From Turnera subulata (Eukaryota > Streptophyta > Magnoliopsida > Malpighiales > Passifloraceae): a stretch of 64,000 bases of DNA. Numbering within the stretch: the first letter of the stretch is position 1; each line of letters begins with the position of its first letter. Where the stretch lies: NCBI GenBank assembly GCA_028386065.3, contig JAKUCV010007821.1:1-64000 (forward strand), given 5' to 3'. The notes under the pieces were generated by a model that worked only from the letters and a program-made list of their open reading frames with translations, was not told where the DNA came from and did not search any database. This document shows positions 45,274 to 56,630 of this stretch, piece by piece. The position numbers and the translations under genes are program-made.

Positions 45274-46105
45274 AAAAGAAGAACAACCAAAGTTGAAGGA
45301 GTTTGCTGCCACTGACGCTGATGCTCGACCTGTGTGCCATGGGTTGGAACATTCCATGTTCCAAGAGTATTCCACTAGGGAATAGGGAATCATCTCATCT
45401 CTTAGTATCTGCTGGAGATAGTGTTCCACTAGGAAGGAATAGCTGTTTCGTGACTGGACTCAGTGTAGGAGAGAATGTTCAGAATTCTAACCCTTAACCT
45501 ATGTTGGATAATTTTGATTTGGTGTAGGAAAGGACACGCCTAACCCGTAACCTATTTTGGATAAATCTTGATGTAGGTACTGGACAACTGGACTAGGTGT
45601 AGGAAAGGACGCCTAACCCATAACCTATACTGGATAACTGGACTCGGTGTAGGAGAGGACACGCCTAACTCGTAACCTAATCTTGATAGCTTGACTTGGT
45701 GTGGGAGAGTACATGCCCAACCCATAACCTAATCTGGATAAACTCGTCTCGGTGTAGGAAAGAACACGCCTAACCCGTAACCTATTCTGGATAGCATGGT
45801 GTAGGAAAGGAAACGCCTAATCCATAACCCGTCCTGGATAACTGGTCTCGGTGTAGGAAAGGACTCGCCTAACCCGTAACCTATTCTGGATAACTCGATT
45901 CTGGAAAGCTCAGACATAGGAAAGGATGCTTGAACTCTAACCCGCATCTATTCTGGGATCTGGTGTAGGAAAAGGATGTTTGAACATCTGGAATCTATTC
46001 TGGGATCTGGTGTTTGAAAAAGGATGATTGGGTTCTAACTCGTGACTTAGCATGGTGTAGGAAAGGACACGTCCAACCCATAACCTGTACTGGAAAGCTC
46101 GGCGT
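45274..46105. repeat. 50-70-bp minisatellite in Tat A interior
   Basis: From about 45460 a unit containing TAGGAAAGGACACGCC, TAACCCGTAACCT and TCTGGATAACT repeats about ten times with irregular spacing. The repeat resumes at 47773 after the solo LTR. It occupies the same place as the 98-bp repeat of D and the 122-bp repeat of B, but has another sequence. Confidence 0.8.
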
Positions 46106-47772
46106 TGTGAATACCCGACCCAAAATGCATTGGGCATATTCAACACCTTCTTCTTAATCGTTATCCATGTCTTTGGAGTCGCCACTTGAATTTTATTGAA
46201 GGGAAAAATTCAAGGAAAAACCTTCCTTGGGCAACCATTGACTCCATAAGGCAACCGATAGCGAATCAAAGACATGGACCTGGGGGTTTGTCACAGATGG
46301 GAAGGTGTTAAGCACCCATCCATGTTGGGGGAGATCTTGTGCAGTTAAAGATAAATATATGACATGCACAACCAAACAAATAACAAAAACAAAACTAAAA
46401 CAAAACAGTAAATAAATAAAGATTGAGCATGTGTTTCCACCACTAGAAACTGCCTACATACCCCTTGGTAATGGGTTCAAAGCTCACGTAGTTCTTAACA
46501 CGCATCACATATAATCACATCATCGTCATCATCACGTCACAGAAGCAGATAATCGAGAAAATTAGAACGGATTACCTCTTGTAGCCCTCATCTCGCTCCT
46601 ACGCGCTTACCACTCCCGCAATAGAATCTGGGCAGAAATTCAACATGGAATTCGGGGCAGAAGGATGACGAACTGGTGTTTGGCCTGAACAGAAAAATGG
46701 TAGAGCTACTTCTTAGCTTTGCAGGGACACCAAGATCACAGCAAACCAATGTCTAAAGCTCCAGACTGCCTCCACTGGAACCTTCCTCTCGGGTTTAGCA
46801 CTTCCTCCCCACCGATTTGCTTGAATCCGCCTCCTTCCTTTTCTCTTCTTGAGCTCCTGCTACTACTGACTCCTTGCTACTCCTCTCCACAAAATTCTTC
46901 CAGAATTTTAACCCTTGAAGGGGTTCCTAAGCTTGGAATTAGAGAATTTTTCCAAGCACCTAGCTTATGTGTATAGAGGGAGAAGGGAGAGAATTGGTAA
47001 GTTTGAGGGTGAATGTGGGTCCTATTTATAATGCTCTGAGGTCTGGATGTGGTGCTGATATAAGGGTCAAGATTGAAATCCTAGATCCAACAGTAGATAC
47101 CCTGGATCAATCAAAAAGGAAAAGATCAGAAAACTGCCAAAATTGGGAGCGAAGCCCGCCAAGCACTAGCGGTCATCTCACTGGTTCCGATTCTCATTAC
47201 TTCAACCCAGCTTGATTCCCACGCCCTTCCTAAATGGTTTTTCGCCTGTTTTCAGCTCCAGAGAACCTCCTAACTTGTAGTCTACCCACACCTTTCTTTA
47301 TATTTTAGTTTTCCTCCTCCTCACTCCACTCTACATATCATAAACACCAAAAACAAAATAAGGAACTATTTTAATCCAAATTTCTAGACGAAATTCAGAC
47401 TGAAAGGCCACTAAGCTCAGTGTTTTTGGTGGGCCAATATCACTGGAGGATCCATATTTAATTGATTCAAGCTTTTAATCATTTAAATACCCAAAATCAT
47501 CTCAATTGTGTCCAAAATTAATTAAAAGGCCTAAAACAATTAAATACCCACATTTCATTAATTTCAAACCTTTAAATACACCAAACCCAGAATTAAATCA
47601 TCTCAATAACTCCAAGTTGAATGTACCAAAAATTCTAAATTAATAAAATATTAATACTCTATTGATTTACAAACTCATTTCACCTAAGGATCGAATCATC
47701 TAATCAATCCATAGACGATGACATATTCATAATTCAATAAAATATCAGTGTATCAAATTTGGGGTGTTCACA
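46106..47772 (-). mobile_element. Solo Tat LTR
   Basis: This 1667-bp LTR runs from TGTGAATACCC to TTCACA and is flanked by GGCGT (46101-46105) and GGCAT (47773-47777), a 5-bp duplication with one transition. No internal sequence is attached, so it is the product of LTR-LTR recombination. A minus-strand TATA box is at 47023-47030. It interrupts the minisatellite of Tat A. Confidence 0.9.
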
Positions 47773-48410
47773 GGCATAGACAGAGATATTTGAATCCTAA
47801 TCCGTAACCTATTCTGGGACCTGGTGTTTTACTTATTCAACTGGCTACCGACTTGACTAGAAACTGTGAAGGGATCTCATCCTGGAAATCTATCTCAGCG
47901 TCACTGGGAAGAGAGGATTCTACAAATCACAGGGTGTTCCAACCCAAGATATATCATGTCTTTGCAACGGTCATCAAATTAGCGGTTGGGTATTGAAAAT
48001 ACTGGTTTGATGGGGTATTTGCCCTATGGTGTATAAACTCAAAATGCAGGGTAGCATGCCCCTAGAAAGGATATTCTCAAATCATGGGGTAGCAAGCCCG
48101 GAAAGTTAAAGCAAACATAATGGGGTAGTATGCCATGGAAAAATCACGTGAATGGAGGAGCATGCCCCGAGAACTCAATAACATACTATGGGAAGATTTT
48201 TTTCAAAATATGGGGTAATGTGTCCCCATTATTTTTGTCAAAATTTTTAGTCCTGGCGGGACCCGCACACGCATGCATTTATCGTAACTCCAAGTTTGAT
48301 TTAACAAGTGCCTTTTAATCCAAGTGTTTGTTTGATTTTTTGACCAGGGTTTACTCTCCCTTTTTCCTCTCTCTCCCTTTTCCCTTTCTTTATTTTCTTT
48401 TCGATTATCG
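47773..48410. other. Tat A interior with GGGGTAGCATGCCCC-like palindromes
   Basis: After a last minisatellite unit, five or six near-palindromes lie at about 48011-48025, 48048-48063, 48085-48100, 48121-48135, 48153-48168 and 48211-48227. A pyrimidine-rich tract follows at 48353-48400. The order matches D. Confidence 0.7.
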
Positions 48411-48480
48411 GTGGTCATCCTGCTTTGTCCGCGGAGTCTTGGCGGTCATCTCGTCATGACCGCCCAGGTTTGGCGGTCTT
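48411..48480 (+). promoter_or_regulatory. GGCGGTC/GACCGCC cluster upstream of Tat A antisense ORF
   Basis: GGTGGTC, GGCGGTC, GACCGCC and GGCGGTC occur within 70 bp, about 80-150 bp upstream of a plus-strand TATA box, as in D. Confidence 0.5.
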
Positions 48481-48557
48481 GGCTCCCAGACTAAATCCCT
48501 CTCAGATTTGGATTCTTTTCACGGCGGTTTTGGGTTTTTTTGTCGACCCTAAACCCT

Positions 48558-48565
48558 TATAAATT
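48558..48565 (+). promoter_or_regulatory. TATA box of Tat A antisense ORF
   Basis: TATAAATT about 67 bp upstream of the ATG at 48632, the same spacing as in D. Confidence 0.5.
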
Positions 48566-48631
48566 GAACCTTCGGTGCCCAGAGACCCTCGCAGCTCTCC
48601 TATAACATGCCAAAACACATCCAAGACCAAC

Positions 48632-48877
48632 ATGAGTGAGATTTTTCATGCAAAAGTGCTCCATTGGATGACATGTATTCTCCAAGAGTGTCGTCATGAT
48701 TTTAAACCGTTCGTGTTGTAAGAACTATTCTCTATACGCCTTATGAGGTTGGATCTGAATCTAGTCCATGTTGCTGCTTTGTTCTGGGATCAGGATCACT
48801 AGGTTCTCGGTTTTGATTCAGGCTATCTGGAGTTATGTCCTTTCGTTAATGAGTTCAATGCTTTCTTGTGTGCAAAG
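48632..48877 (+). pseudogene. Tat A antisense ORF, 5' part, cut by SIRE G
   Basis: It starts MSEIFHAKVLHWMT. After one stop it continues into LELCPFVNEFNAFLCAKC, matching ELCPTVEEFNAFLNAKF of the D antisense ORF. A second stop lies near 48800. The frame is interrupted at 48878 by the LTR of SIRE G; the rest should lie beyond this window. Identification rests on similarity to the D copy. Confidence 0.6.
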
Positions 48878-49946
48878 TGTTAGCCCAAACATGTGTTAAG
48901 TGCCTAATTAAGTAATTAATTAAGACTAATCTTGTTTAGTATTTTTTTTATGATTATTCAATGCCTATATTATTATTTTGATGATTAACAAACAGTATGG
49001 AAAGCCCTTGTGTGTTTTAAGCATTTGCAGAAAATTTGGTTTCCAACAGAAACCAAATACTGTGAAGATTTGGATTCAGTGTGACTTTTCCATCGAACCA
49101 AAATTTCGTTGTATGGGCACTTGGAGAAGTGGTCCCGAAAAGTAGCTGACTTTAAAGCAATTAAGGCAACGGATTTACTTGGTCTCCAAGAGTCAACAAA
49201 CAGTCAGAAAAGTGGTATTCACATCCTCTTTCATGCATCAAAGAGTTGGTGGTCCTCATTTCCATTTTTGAAGAAACTTTTTTAAGATTAAAAAACAATT
49301 TCTGCCCAAGTAATTACCAGATTTGGTTCAGCCAATAGCCAAACGTTGACAGTTCTTCATTTAAGAAAGAAGTCAACTTGTGCGCCACTTGGAAGTAATC
49401 TAGCTGTTGGAAGACACTCCTCCCCATCCTTAGAATCTATAAATAGAGGATTGAAGCGTCACAGCAAATCGACCTAGCCATTCAAGAGATTCTAAGTTTA
49501 AAAAAGAGCTTACCTTGAGAGATATTCTTGTGCTTAATTTGTGTAACATCTTGAGTGAGTCACTCTTGAAGCTTTCCCTTGGGAAAGGTTGTAATCAGCA
49601 GGATTAGGGGTTATTCTTATTGGGTAGAAAAAGCTAGGTTCAGCTTTGGTTTAGGTTTAGCAAGTTCAGCCTGCAAAAACTTGTGTATCATAGGTAAATT
49701 GGCTCGTCTATAAAAGCCAAATTAGTGGGTAGTTTAGAAATCCTAAAGGGGGGACCTTTAGGTAGTGGATGTACTCCTGAGTGGGGAACCACTATAAATT
49801 GCTTGTGTTCTTTGCTTTTCTGCCTTCTTCTTTGCATTTCCATTCAAGTTTCACATTTGGCTTCTGTGTCGAGCCAAATCACAGAAAACCCGAAAAAGAG
49901 GAAAAGCTAATTCAACCCCCCCTTATTAGCCTTTTCTGGGCCAACA
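48878..49946 (+). mobile_element. 5' LTR of SIRE G
   Basis: 1069 bp, TGTTAGCCC to GGGCCAACA. The TATA box TATAAATA is at 49438-49445. Three clear ATTTGG/CCAAAT palindromes lie inside. The following ATTGGTCGCGAAGCTGCG looks like a decayed initiator-Met primer site (TTGGTATCAGAGC). Confidence 0.9.
49438..49445 (+). promoter_or_regulatory. TATA box of SIRE G LTR
   Basis: TATAAATAGAGG in the right half of the LTR. Confidence 0.6.
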
Positions 49947-50002
49947 ATTGGTCGCGAAGCTGCGTTCTCAATCTAGTGGATTAACCTCCAGAGAGAAAGA
50001 TC

Positions 50003-51566
50003 ATGGCTTATGAAGGTACATGTGTCAACAAAGCTCCATACTTTGATGGAGTGAACTTTGATTATTGGAAGTTTAGGATGAAGATCTTCCTTGAAGTGAA
50101 AGATCTTGAGATATGGAATTTTGTTCAGAGTCCCTATGCCAGACCTCAAATAGACATGCAATTCTGGTCTGAAGATGAGCTAAGGAGAGCCAAGCTTGAT
50201 GCACAGGCTAAAAATATACTACTTCGTGGTATAAGCGAAAGTGAGTTTCAAAGGGTTAGTTCTTGTGGCACAACCTATGAAATATGGAGGTTTCTTTGTG
50301 TCACACATGAAGGAACTAACCAAGTAAAGGAGTCTCGACCCAATTGTCTAATGAGGGACTATGAGCTCTTCCAAATGGCTGCTGGAGAAACTGTGCAAGA
50401 AATGGATACACGCTTCACCATTCTTTGTAATAGGTTAGCCTTACTTGGTAGACCCGTCACTCATAGAGATAAAGTGGCAAAAATCCTTAGATCTCTACCT
50501 AAGTAGTGGGAGCCAAAGGTCACAGCTATTGAAGAAGCTCAGAATCTAAACACTCTCACTTTTGATGAGCTCATTGGCAAGCTTATAGTTCATGGCTCTA
50601 AACTGGAACAAAAAGAACCAAAGAAGAAAGATTTGGCTCTTAAGGCCGACCAAGATTCCAGTGATGAGTATAATGATTTGGATATGGCACTAATCACAAG
50701 TTTGTTTGTCAAATTCCTTCAAAAGAGAAGACAAATGAAAGGAAAGGGTTTCCAAGGTGCCAAATCAACTGAAAAAAAGAAAGACTCACTGGTGTGTTTT
50801 CGCTACAACCGACCAGGCCATATCAAGTCAGAATGTCCACATAAAAAAGCCAATTCTGATTTCCCTAGGAGCAAAAGGAAGAAAGCTATATCAGCATGGG
50901 ATGATTTGGATTCATCAAGTGATTCTGATTTTGATGAAGCTGTGAATCTATACTTAATGGCTCGAGAGGATAATGAGGTAAACAATTCTCTGGACTACAC
51001 TTTTGATGAACTTCAAGATGCATTTGAAGAATTCCATGATAAGTATGAGCAAGCACTTATGAAGAATACTTCACATAAGTAACGTATTGATCTGCTTGAA
51101 ATTGATCATGCATCTCACAAAACTGGATATGAAACTCTTGAGCATGCACATGCTGAAAGTTTGTCAATTTGTGAGTTATTAGAGAAAGAGAAACTTGTTG
51201 CCCAAAACGCATATAATGACCTTGAGAAAAAGTTAGCTACCAATTTGAGCAAGTGTGAAATGATGATTCAAAGGAATGATGCATTAGAGGCTGAAGTAGA
51301 GGATCTAAAATGTTCCTTGGAAAATTTACTAATGGAAGAGATACCTGAATATGCTGCTAGGTCAACAAAGGCACTCACTAGTCAAAAGTGGAATAGGTGC
51401 TACACATATGGTTTTAAACAAGCCAAATCTGCCCGTTAAGTTTGTCAAAGCTGAATTAAGAACACCATACCGACCCAGATATCATGAAAACCATAGGGAA
51501 AGATATCATGTGCACTCACATAGGAAGAGAAGCAACCATGTCAAATACATCTGGGTTCCGAAATGA
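50003..51566 (+). pseudogene. SIRE G gag
   Basis: It starts MAYEGTCVNKAPYFDG at 50003, 56 bp after the LTR. The UBN2-type capsid part (YWKFRMKIFLEVKDLEIW, FTILCNRLALLGRPVTHRDK) is open to a TAG at 50504-50506 and continues in the same frame. The zinc knuckle reads CFRYNRPGHIKSEC, with Tyr in place of the second Cys, so zinc binding should be lost. A coiled-coil-like part follows (NAYNDLEKKLATNLSKCEMM). Further stops lie at 51082 and 51439, and a frameshift precedes HVKYIWVPK (51566). It keeps the capsid part that SIRE F lacks. Confidence 0.9.
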
Positions 51567-52091
51567 GCCAAATCTAACCCTGAAGGACCGAAATTGGTCT
51601 GGGTACCTAAAACTTCAATATTTGACAGCATGCAAGGGATGAATGGGTTCTGGACAGTGGTTTTTCAAGACATATGACAGGTAGCCCATCAAAATTTACA
51701 TCCCTCCTCTCAAAACATCGAGGTAATGTTATATTTGGCGATAGCTCAAAAGGAAAAAAACCTCAATATTGGTAAGATTGGTGCTAATCCAACTATCGAA
51801 CATGTGCTACTTGTTGATAATCTTAAGTACAACTTGCTTAGTATTAGTTAGCTTTGTGACAAAGGATTCAGAGTTACTTTTGAGTCATCAAGATGTCTTG
51901 TGAATAGAATCGATGATGAGAATGTCTTGTTTGTTGGAAAGAGGATTGGTAATCTATATTCTATATGTTTAAATGATGTTACTAACCCTGAGATCAAGTG
52001 CTTTAGTGCAAGAACAGATACTCCAACTCTATGGCACAGGAGGCTTGGGCATGCAATTCTTTAACTTATCTCATTTCTGCCAAGCAAAGAT
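51567..52091 (+). pseudogene. SIRE G protease and GAG-pre-integrase region
   Basis: The protease signature is WVLDSGFSRHMTG (about 51637-51676). The catalytic Asp is kept, and Phe replaces Cys of SIRE F. Several stops and frameshifts follow. GAG-pre-integrase is readable as LWHRRLGHAIL near 52030. Confidence 0.8.
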
Positions 52092-52826
52092 TTGGTCGAT
52101 GGTCTGCCAAAACTGAAGTTCGAGACTGAAACCAAATGTCGTGCATGCCAGCTTGGTAAACAAATTAAAAGTTCTTTTAAGCCAAAACATGTGGTATCGA
52201 CTTCTCGACCTCTTGAACTCTTACATATTGATCTTTTTGGTCTTATGAGAACTATGAGTCTTGGTAGAGAAGTATGCATTTGTCATTGTAGAGATTATTC
52301 TAGATTTACAAGGGTTCTATTCCTTTCACAAAAAGATCATGCATGTCATGAATTCGGCTCATTGGTTAGGAAGCTACAAAATGAAAAAGGGTATAAAATG
52401 TCTAAAATTAGAAGCGATTATGGAGGAGAATTTGATAATTCCACCTTCAATCAATTCTGTGAACAAAATGGCATTGAACACACATTTTTGACTCCTAGAA
52501 CACCTCAACAAAATGGGGTTGTAGAAAGGAAGAATCGAACCTTGCAAGAAATGGCTAGAACTATGTTTAATGAGTATAAGTTACCTGCCTATTTATGGCC
52601 TGAGGGTGTGAACACAACATGCTATGTCCTAAATAGAGTCTCTATGCGTCCTACAATTGAAAAGACACCTTATGAGATTTGGCTCGGCACAAAGCCAAAT
52701 ATTGCATACTTTCGTACATTTAGCTCCAGGTGTTACATTTTGAATACTAAAGATAATCTTGATAAGTTTCATGCTAAGTCTGATGATGGTATATTCCTTG
52801 GTTATTCGTTAAGTAATATGGCCTAT
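52092..52826 (+). pseudogene. SIRE G integrase, cut by Tat B
   Basis: Open from MVDGLPKLKFETETKCRACQL. Catalytic motifs: HIDLFG, RSDYGGEF and PQQNGVVERKNRTLQ, so D, D and E are present. The conserved region downstream reads TPYEIWLGTKPNIAYF. It ends at FLGYSLSNMAY, where the Tat B LTR begins. The protein continues as RVYNKRTM at 62512 after the insertion, which fixes the insertion point to the codon. The middle motif reads CRDYSRF instead of VDDYSRF. Confidence 0.9.
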
Positions 52827-54405
52827 TGTGAATACCCAACCCAAAATCACTTGGGCCTATTCACCTATTCCTTTTCACCTTCTTCCTCGGGTCAATGCCA
52901 TGTCAATGCAGTCGCCACCCAAATTTTATTAAGGACAAAATTTGGGAAGAACCTTTGTGTGACTCCTTTAGGCTATATGCTCATGGCGAACCAAAGACAT
53001 AGGATCGAGGGTTCGTCACGGATGGGAAGGTGTTAGGCACCCATCCGTGTTGGGTCGAAATCTTCTGCAATTGTAAAAGACGAATGTGCCTTGTGTAGGT
53101 GTACATGTGTGGAAAATAAAGAGAAGGGGAGACAAGAAGAATTGGCTTGCTTCCCGTTGTAAAACTGAGACTACATACATACCCGAGTGACCGGGGTCAA
53201 AGCCACGTAGTTCTAAACATGGAACTATGTCACCACTTACATCATCAAAAGCATCAGCATATAATTAGCATTGGATCAATCAAAAGAGTTTAGTGTTACC
53301 TCTTGTAGCCCTCCTCTTGCTCCTTGCAATGGGTTGTGTTCTCCACCCACCTTCTTGCCACTCCTTAGCTCTATGGTTGATCTTCTTCATGATTCCTCAT
53401 TGTTGGACTACTACTGACACTCCCCATGAAATTTCTCCAGAGTTTCTGCCTAACAATATATTTCTAAGCTTGGAGAGGTAGAGTTTCTCCAAGCAAGAAG
53501 AGTTTATGGGTGTTTATGTGAAGAATATTGTGTGTCCCTTGAAATGTGAGTTAAGAGACCTATTTATAGTGCTCTGGGAAGCCTAGGGGTGTGGACCTGC
53601 TTAATGGTGAAGATTATCCCCGAAAATATGGTCCAAAACCATGTGGGATCGAATTAGAAACAAAATCGGAGAAAATCGGGGTTCTGGGCACCTATGACCG
53701 CCGCTGACCACCAGTGCTGGCAGTCATGTGAGGATGACCGCCATGTACTGGTGGTCGTCGCGAGAGGACTGCTGGTCACCCCACGTGTCACTCGTTCTTT
53801 CCTTTTTGGACCCCCCAATCCCCCTAATTCAGCTCTAACTTGATCCTACCGTGTAATTAACCCCTAATTAACCTAGAATCACTCAATTACATGATCCCCA
53901 CTCACCTAAATCATTCCAAGAATGATTAATTACACATTGATACCCATTTTAAGCAAAATCATACCAAAAACACAAAATCTACTTGATAATTTAACTCTGA
54001 TTCACGAATATCTGAGCTAAAATTAGCCTGCACGAAATGTGTTAATGGGCTGGATAAACTCTCTAGAATTTATTAACTTTGATCCTTAAACCCATTTCTA
54101 ACCCAAAAATAAATCATCTCAATATAATTGGGTTAAAAACTACTAAAAGAGCCCAAGCAACACAATGGAATGTATTTTAATATAAATAAACCATATTATA
54201 TGTTTTATCCTAAGATTAAATCATCTCATTAATTCTAAGGCTTAAGTGCACAAAGGTTTAGATTATCAAAATACATTAACTCTTACTAAATTAAATTCTT
54301 ATCATGCCTTAACTTAAAATCAAATCATCTCATTAACCTCAAGTTTGAACATGTTTGGAATATACTTTTAGTGAAATGTTCATGGGTCAAATTTTGGTGT
54401 TCACA
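52827..54405 (-). mobile_element. 3' LTR of Tat B
   Basis: 1579 bp, TGTGAATACCC to TTCACA. Minus-strand TATA box at 53561-53568 and GC cluster at about 53695-53775. A CTACATACATACCC...CACGTAGTTCTA segment lies at 53169-53215. It differs from its partner by several percent. Confidence 0.9.
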
Positions 54406-54414
54406 GATGTCCCT

Positions 54415-54451
54415 CGTTGATGAGTCCTTAGAGACTAAGGACGAAACAACG
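54415..54451. other. PPT-adjacent hairpin of Tat B
   Basis: Same stems as D (CGTTG/CAACG and GTCCTTAG/CTAAGGAC). The terminal loop is AGA in place of AAA, a change confined to the loop. Confidence 0.8.
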
Positions 54452-55110
54452 TAAGAAAGGAACAACCAAATTTGAATGATAATGTGTGGTGTGTGTGCCA
54501 AGTTTTGGAGCATCCCATGCTCCTCTTTAGGAATCATCTCATCTTGAAGTTTTGAGGGACTGACCCTTGGTTTTTGGAAATCATTTCATCCCAGGTTTTT
54601 GGGAATAATCTCGTCCCGAGGTGATAGAATCATCTCATTTATCGGGTTAATGACAAGGAATCATCTCATCCTTGTTGGCTGAATTCTGTTTGGGAATCAT
54701 CTCATCCCCAGCTATGGTTCCCAGAAATCATCTCATCTCGGGGCAATAGAATCATCTCATCTATCGAGTTGTTGACAAGGAATCATCTCATCCTTGTCGG
54801 CTGGATTTTGTTTGGGAATCATCTCATCCCAAGCTGTGGTTTCCGGGAATCATCTCATCCCGGGGCGATAGAATCACCTCATCTATCGAGTTGTTGATGA
54901 GGAATCATTTCATCCTTGTCGATTAGATTCTGTTTGGGAATCGTCTCATCCCAAGCTTTGGTTTTCGAGAATCATCTCATCCCGAGGTGATAGAATCATC
55001 TCATCTATTAGGTTGTTGACAAAGAATCATCTGATCTTTGTCGGCTGGATTCTGTTTGGGAATCTTCTCATTCCAAGCTATGGTTTCCGGGAATTATCTC
55101 ATCCCGGGGT
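54452..55110. repeat. 122-bp tandem repeat in Tat B interior
   Basis: Four copies start at 54622, 54745, 54867 and 54989 with GATAGAATCATCTCATC and contain several GGAATCATCTCATCC words. It shares those words with the D repeat but has another unit length. Confidence 0.85.
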
Positions 55111-56160
55111 TTGCAAGAATCAGGTCCTCGGCTTTAGTTTTGAGGGTACTGGGTATGCGGCTTTTGTCTGGTTTCCTTATTGCGAGAACTAGGTTCCTGG
55201 CTTCTGACTTGTATGTCTCAAGGTCTGGTCTTCTTGGGTTTGCAAGGGCTGGGCCCTTGGCTTACTGGTTTTCCTAATATCTGGATCCCTCATGTCTGGA
55301 ATCCCTCATGGTTTTCTCCCTATGGCTGATTTCCCTCATGTCTGGACTCCCTCACGATTTTCTCCCTTATGGCTGGTTTCCCTCAAATATGGATACCTTC
55401 ACTTCTGGTTTGCCTTGCTCTACTCATGGTTTTTCTTTGTCTGGAGTCCCTCACATCTGGACTCCCTCATCATTTTCTCTCATTTGGGTTGTTCGTGTCT
55501 GGTTTCCTTCTCATCTCTCTTCTGACTGGGTTCTTATAGGTCTGGATCCCTCATGTCTGGACTCCTCCTTGGCTTTTTCTCATTTGGTTTAACCGGGTTC
55601 CTGGCTTACTGGTTTCTCTCTTCACCGGGTTTTTTGTCTCATGGTTGGCTTGCTCTGGCTCTACTCAGGGTTGCAAGGATCAGGCCTTTTGCTCTTGGCT
55701 GGGTTCCTGCTCGACTGGGTGCTCTCAAAGTGATGCGGACTAGGTCATCGATTTCCTGCAGAATTCTCTCATCTTCTCAAGGTGCAAAGACTAGGTCTTC
55801 GGCTTTTGACTGGGTTTCCTTTTCTGGTTGGGTTCACTCCTCTTTGGTTTCACTCATGGTTTTCCCTCATTTCACGGCTTGCAGGAGCTAGGCCCCGACT
55901 TTGGGTTCTCTTTTCTATAGGTATCTCAAATCTCATGGTGAAGGATAATGGGTGTCACCTCTTGGTCTAGTCACCTCACTTCTGGGTTTGGGTTGGATGT
56001 GTGTCTGGGATCATCCTAGTGGTCCTGGTTCCCTCATAATCTCACTGGTTCGAGAAAGGTGCTGCCTTACAGCCAGGTTTTCTAGATCCCATGCCCCTTA
56101 GGTCGATAAACCGGGTTTGAAGGTAATAGGGTGTGTCGTGCCCCTTGAGACGTACAAACC
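55111..56160. other. Tat B interior, CTCATGTCTGG-rich non-coding stretch
   Basis: Degenerate repeats of CCCTCATGTCTGGACTCCC occur between 55270 and 55580. The open frames here follow from this repetition. Nothing coding is recognised. Confidence 0.6.
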
Positions 56161-56630
56161 AAAAGTGGGGTGTGATTCCCCTCGCATCTCGCCATGGTTT
56201 TAGAGATGGGAATAAATGTGCCCCTAGTTTAGAGTCATCCCTAGTGTCTCAACCAATAATCAAACAGGTGATCTACTTTTCGCATGGGCTCGTCGTGCCC
56301 CTGGGAGTCAATCGATCAGAGTGGGGTAACATGCCCCAACCGTTGGTTCAAACCTCACGGAGTAGCATGCCCTAAGAAAATTTTAAATCCGTGTGGGGTG
56401 GCATTCCCCGGGAAGCTTGACTCAAAATATGGGGTAGCATGCCCCTTGCAACCTCATTAACCCGGACTTCGAGTCCACTGTACCCCTAATGTCTTGATGT
56501 AGGTTTAATCTCATGGTAGATGTGCCTCTATTGTGTGACGTCAGCTTGACGACTTAGAGGAATAAGGCATGACATGCCCCTTGTCTACAACTCCCATTAT
56601 CTACAAGATTCGTTCATGCCATGCCCCTTC
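56161..56630. repeat. Palindromic GGGGTAGCATGCCCC-like repeats of Tat B
   Basis: About six to eight near-palindromes, for example GGGGTAACATGCCCC (about 56323), GGGGTGGCATTCCCC (about 56395) and GGGGTAGCATGCCCC (about 56431). Spacing is 35-40 bp in the densest part. The motif is shared with D and A. Confidence 0.75.

Noticed and set aside
55038..55970. Several plus-strand frames in Tat B rich in Leu/Phe/Ser
   Set aside because: They follow CTCATGTCTGG-type repeats, overlap in different frames and match nothing known; not called as membrane proteins.
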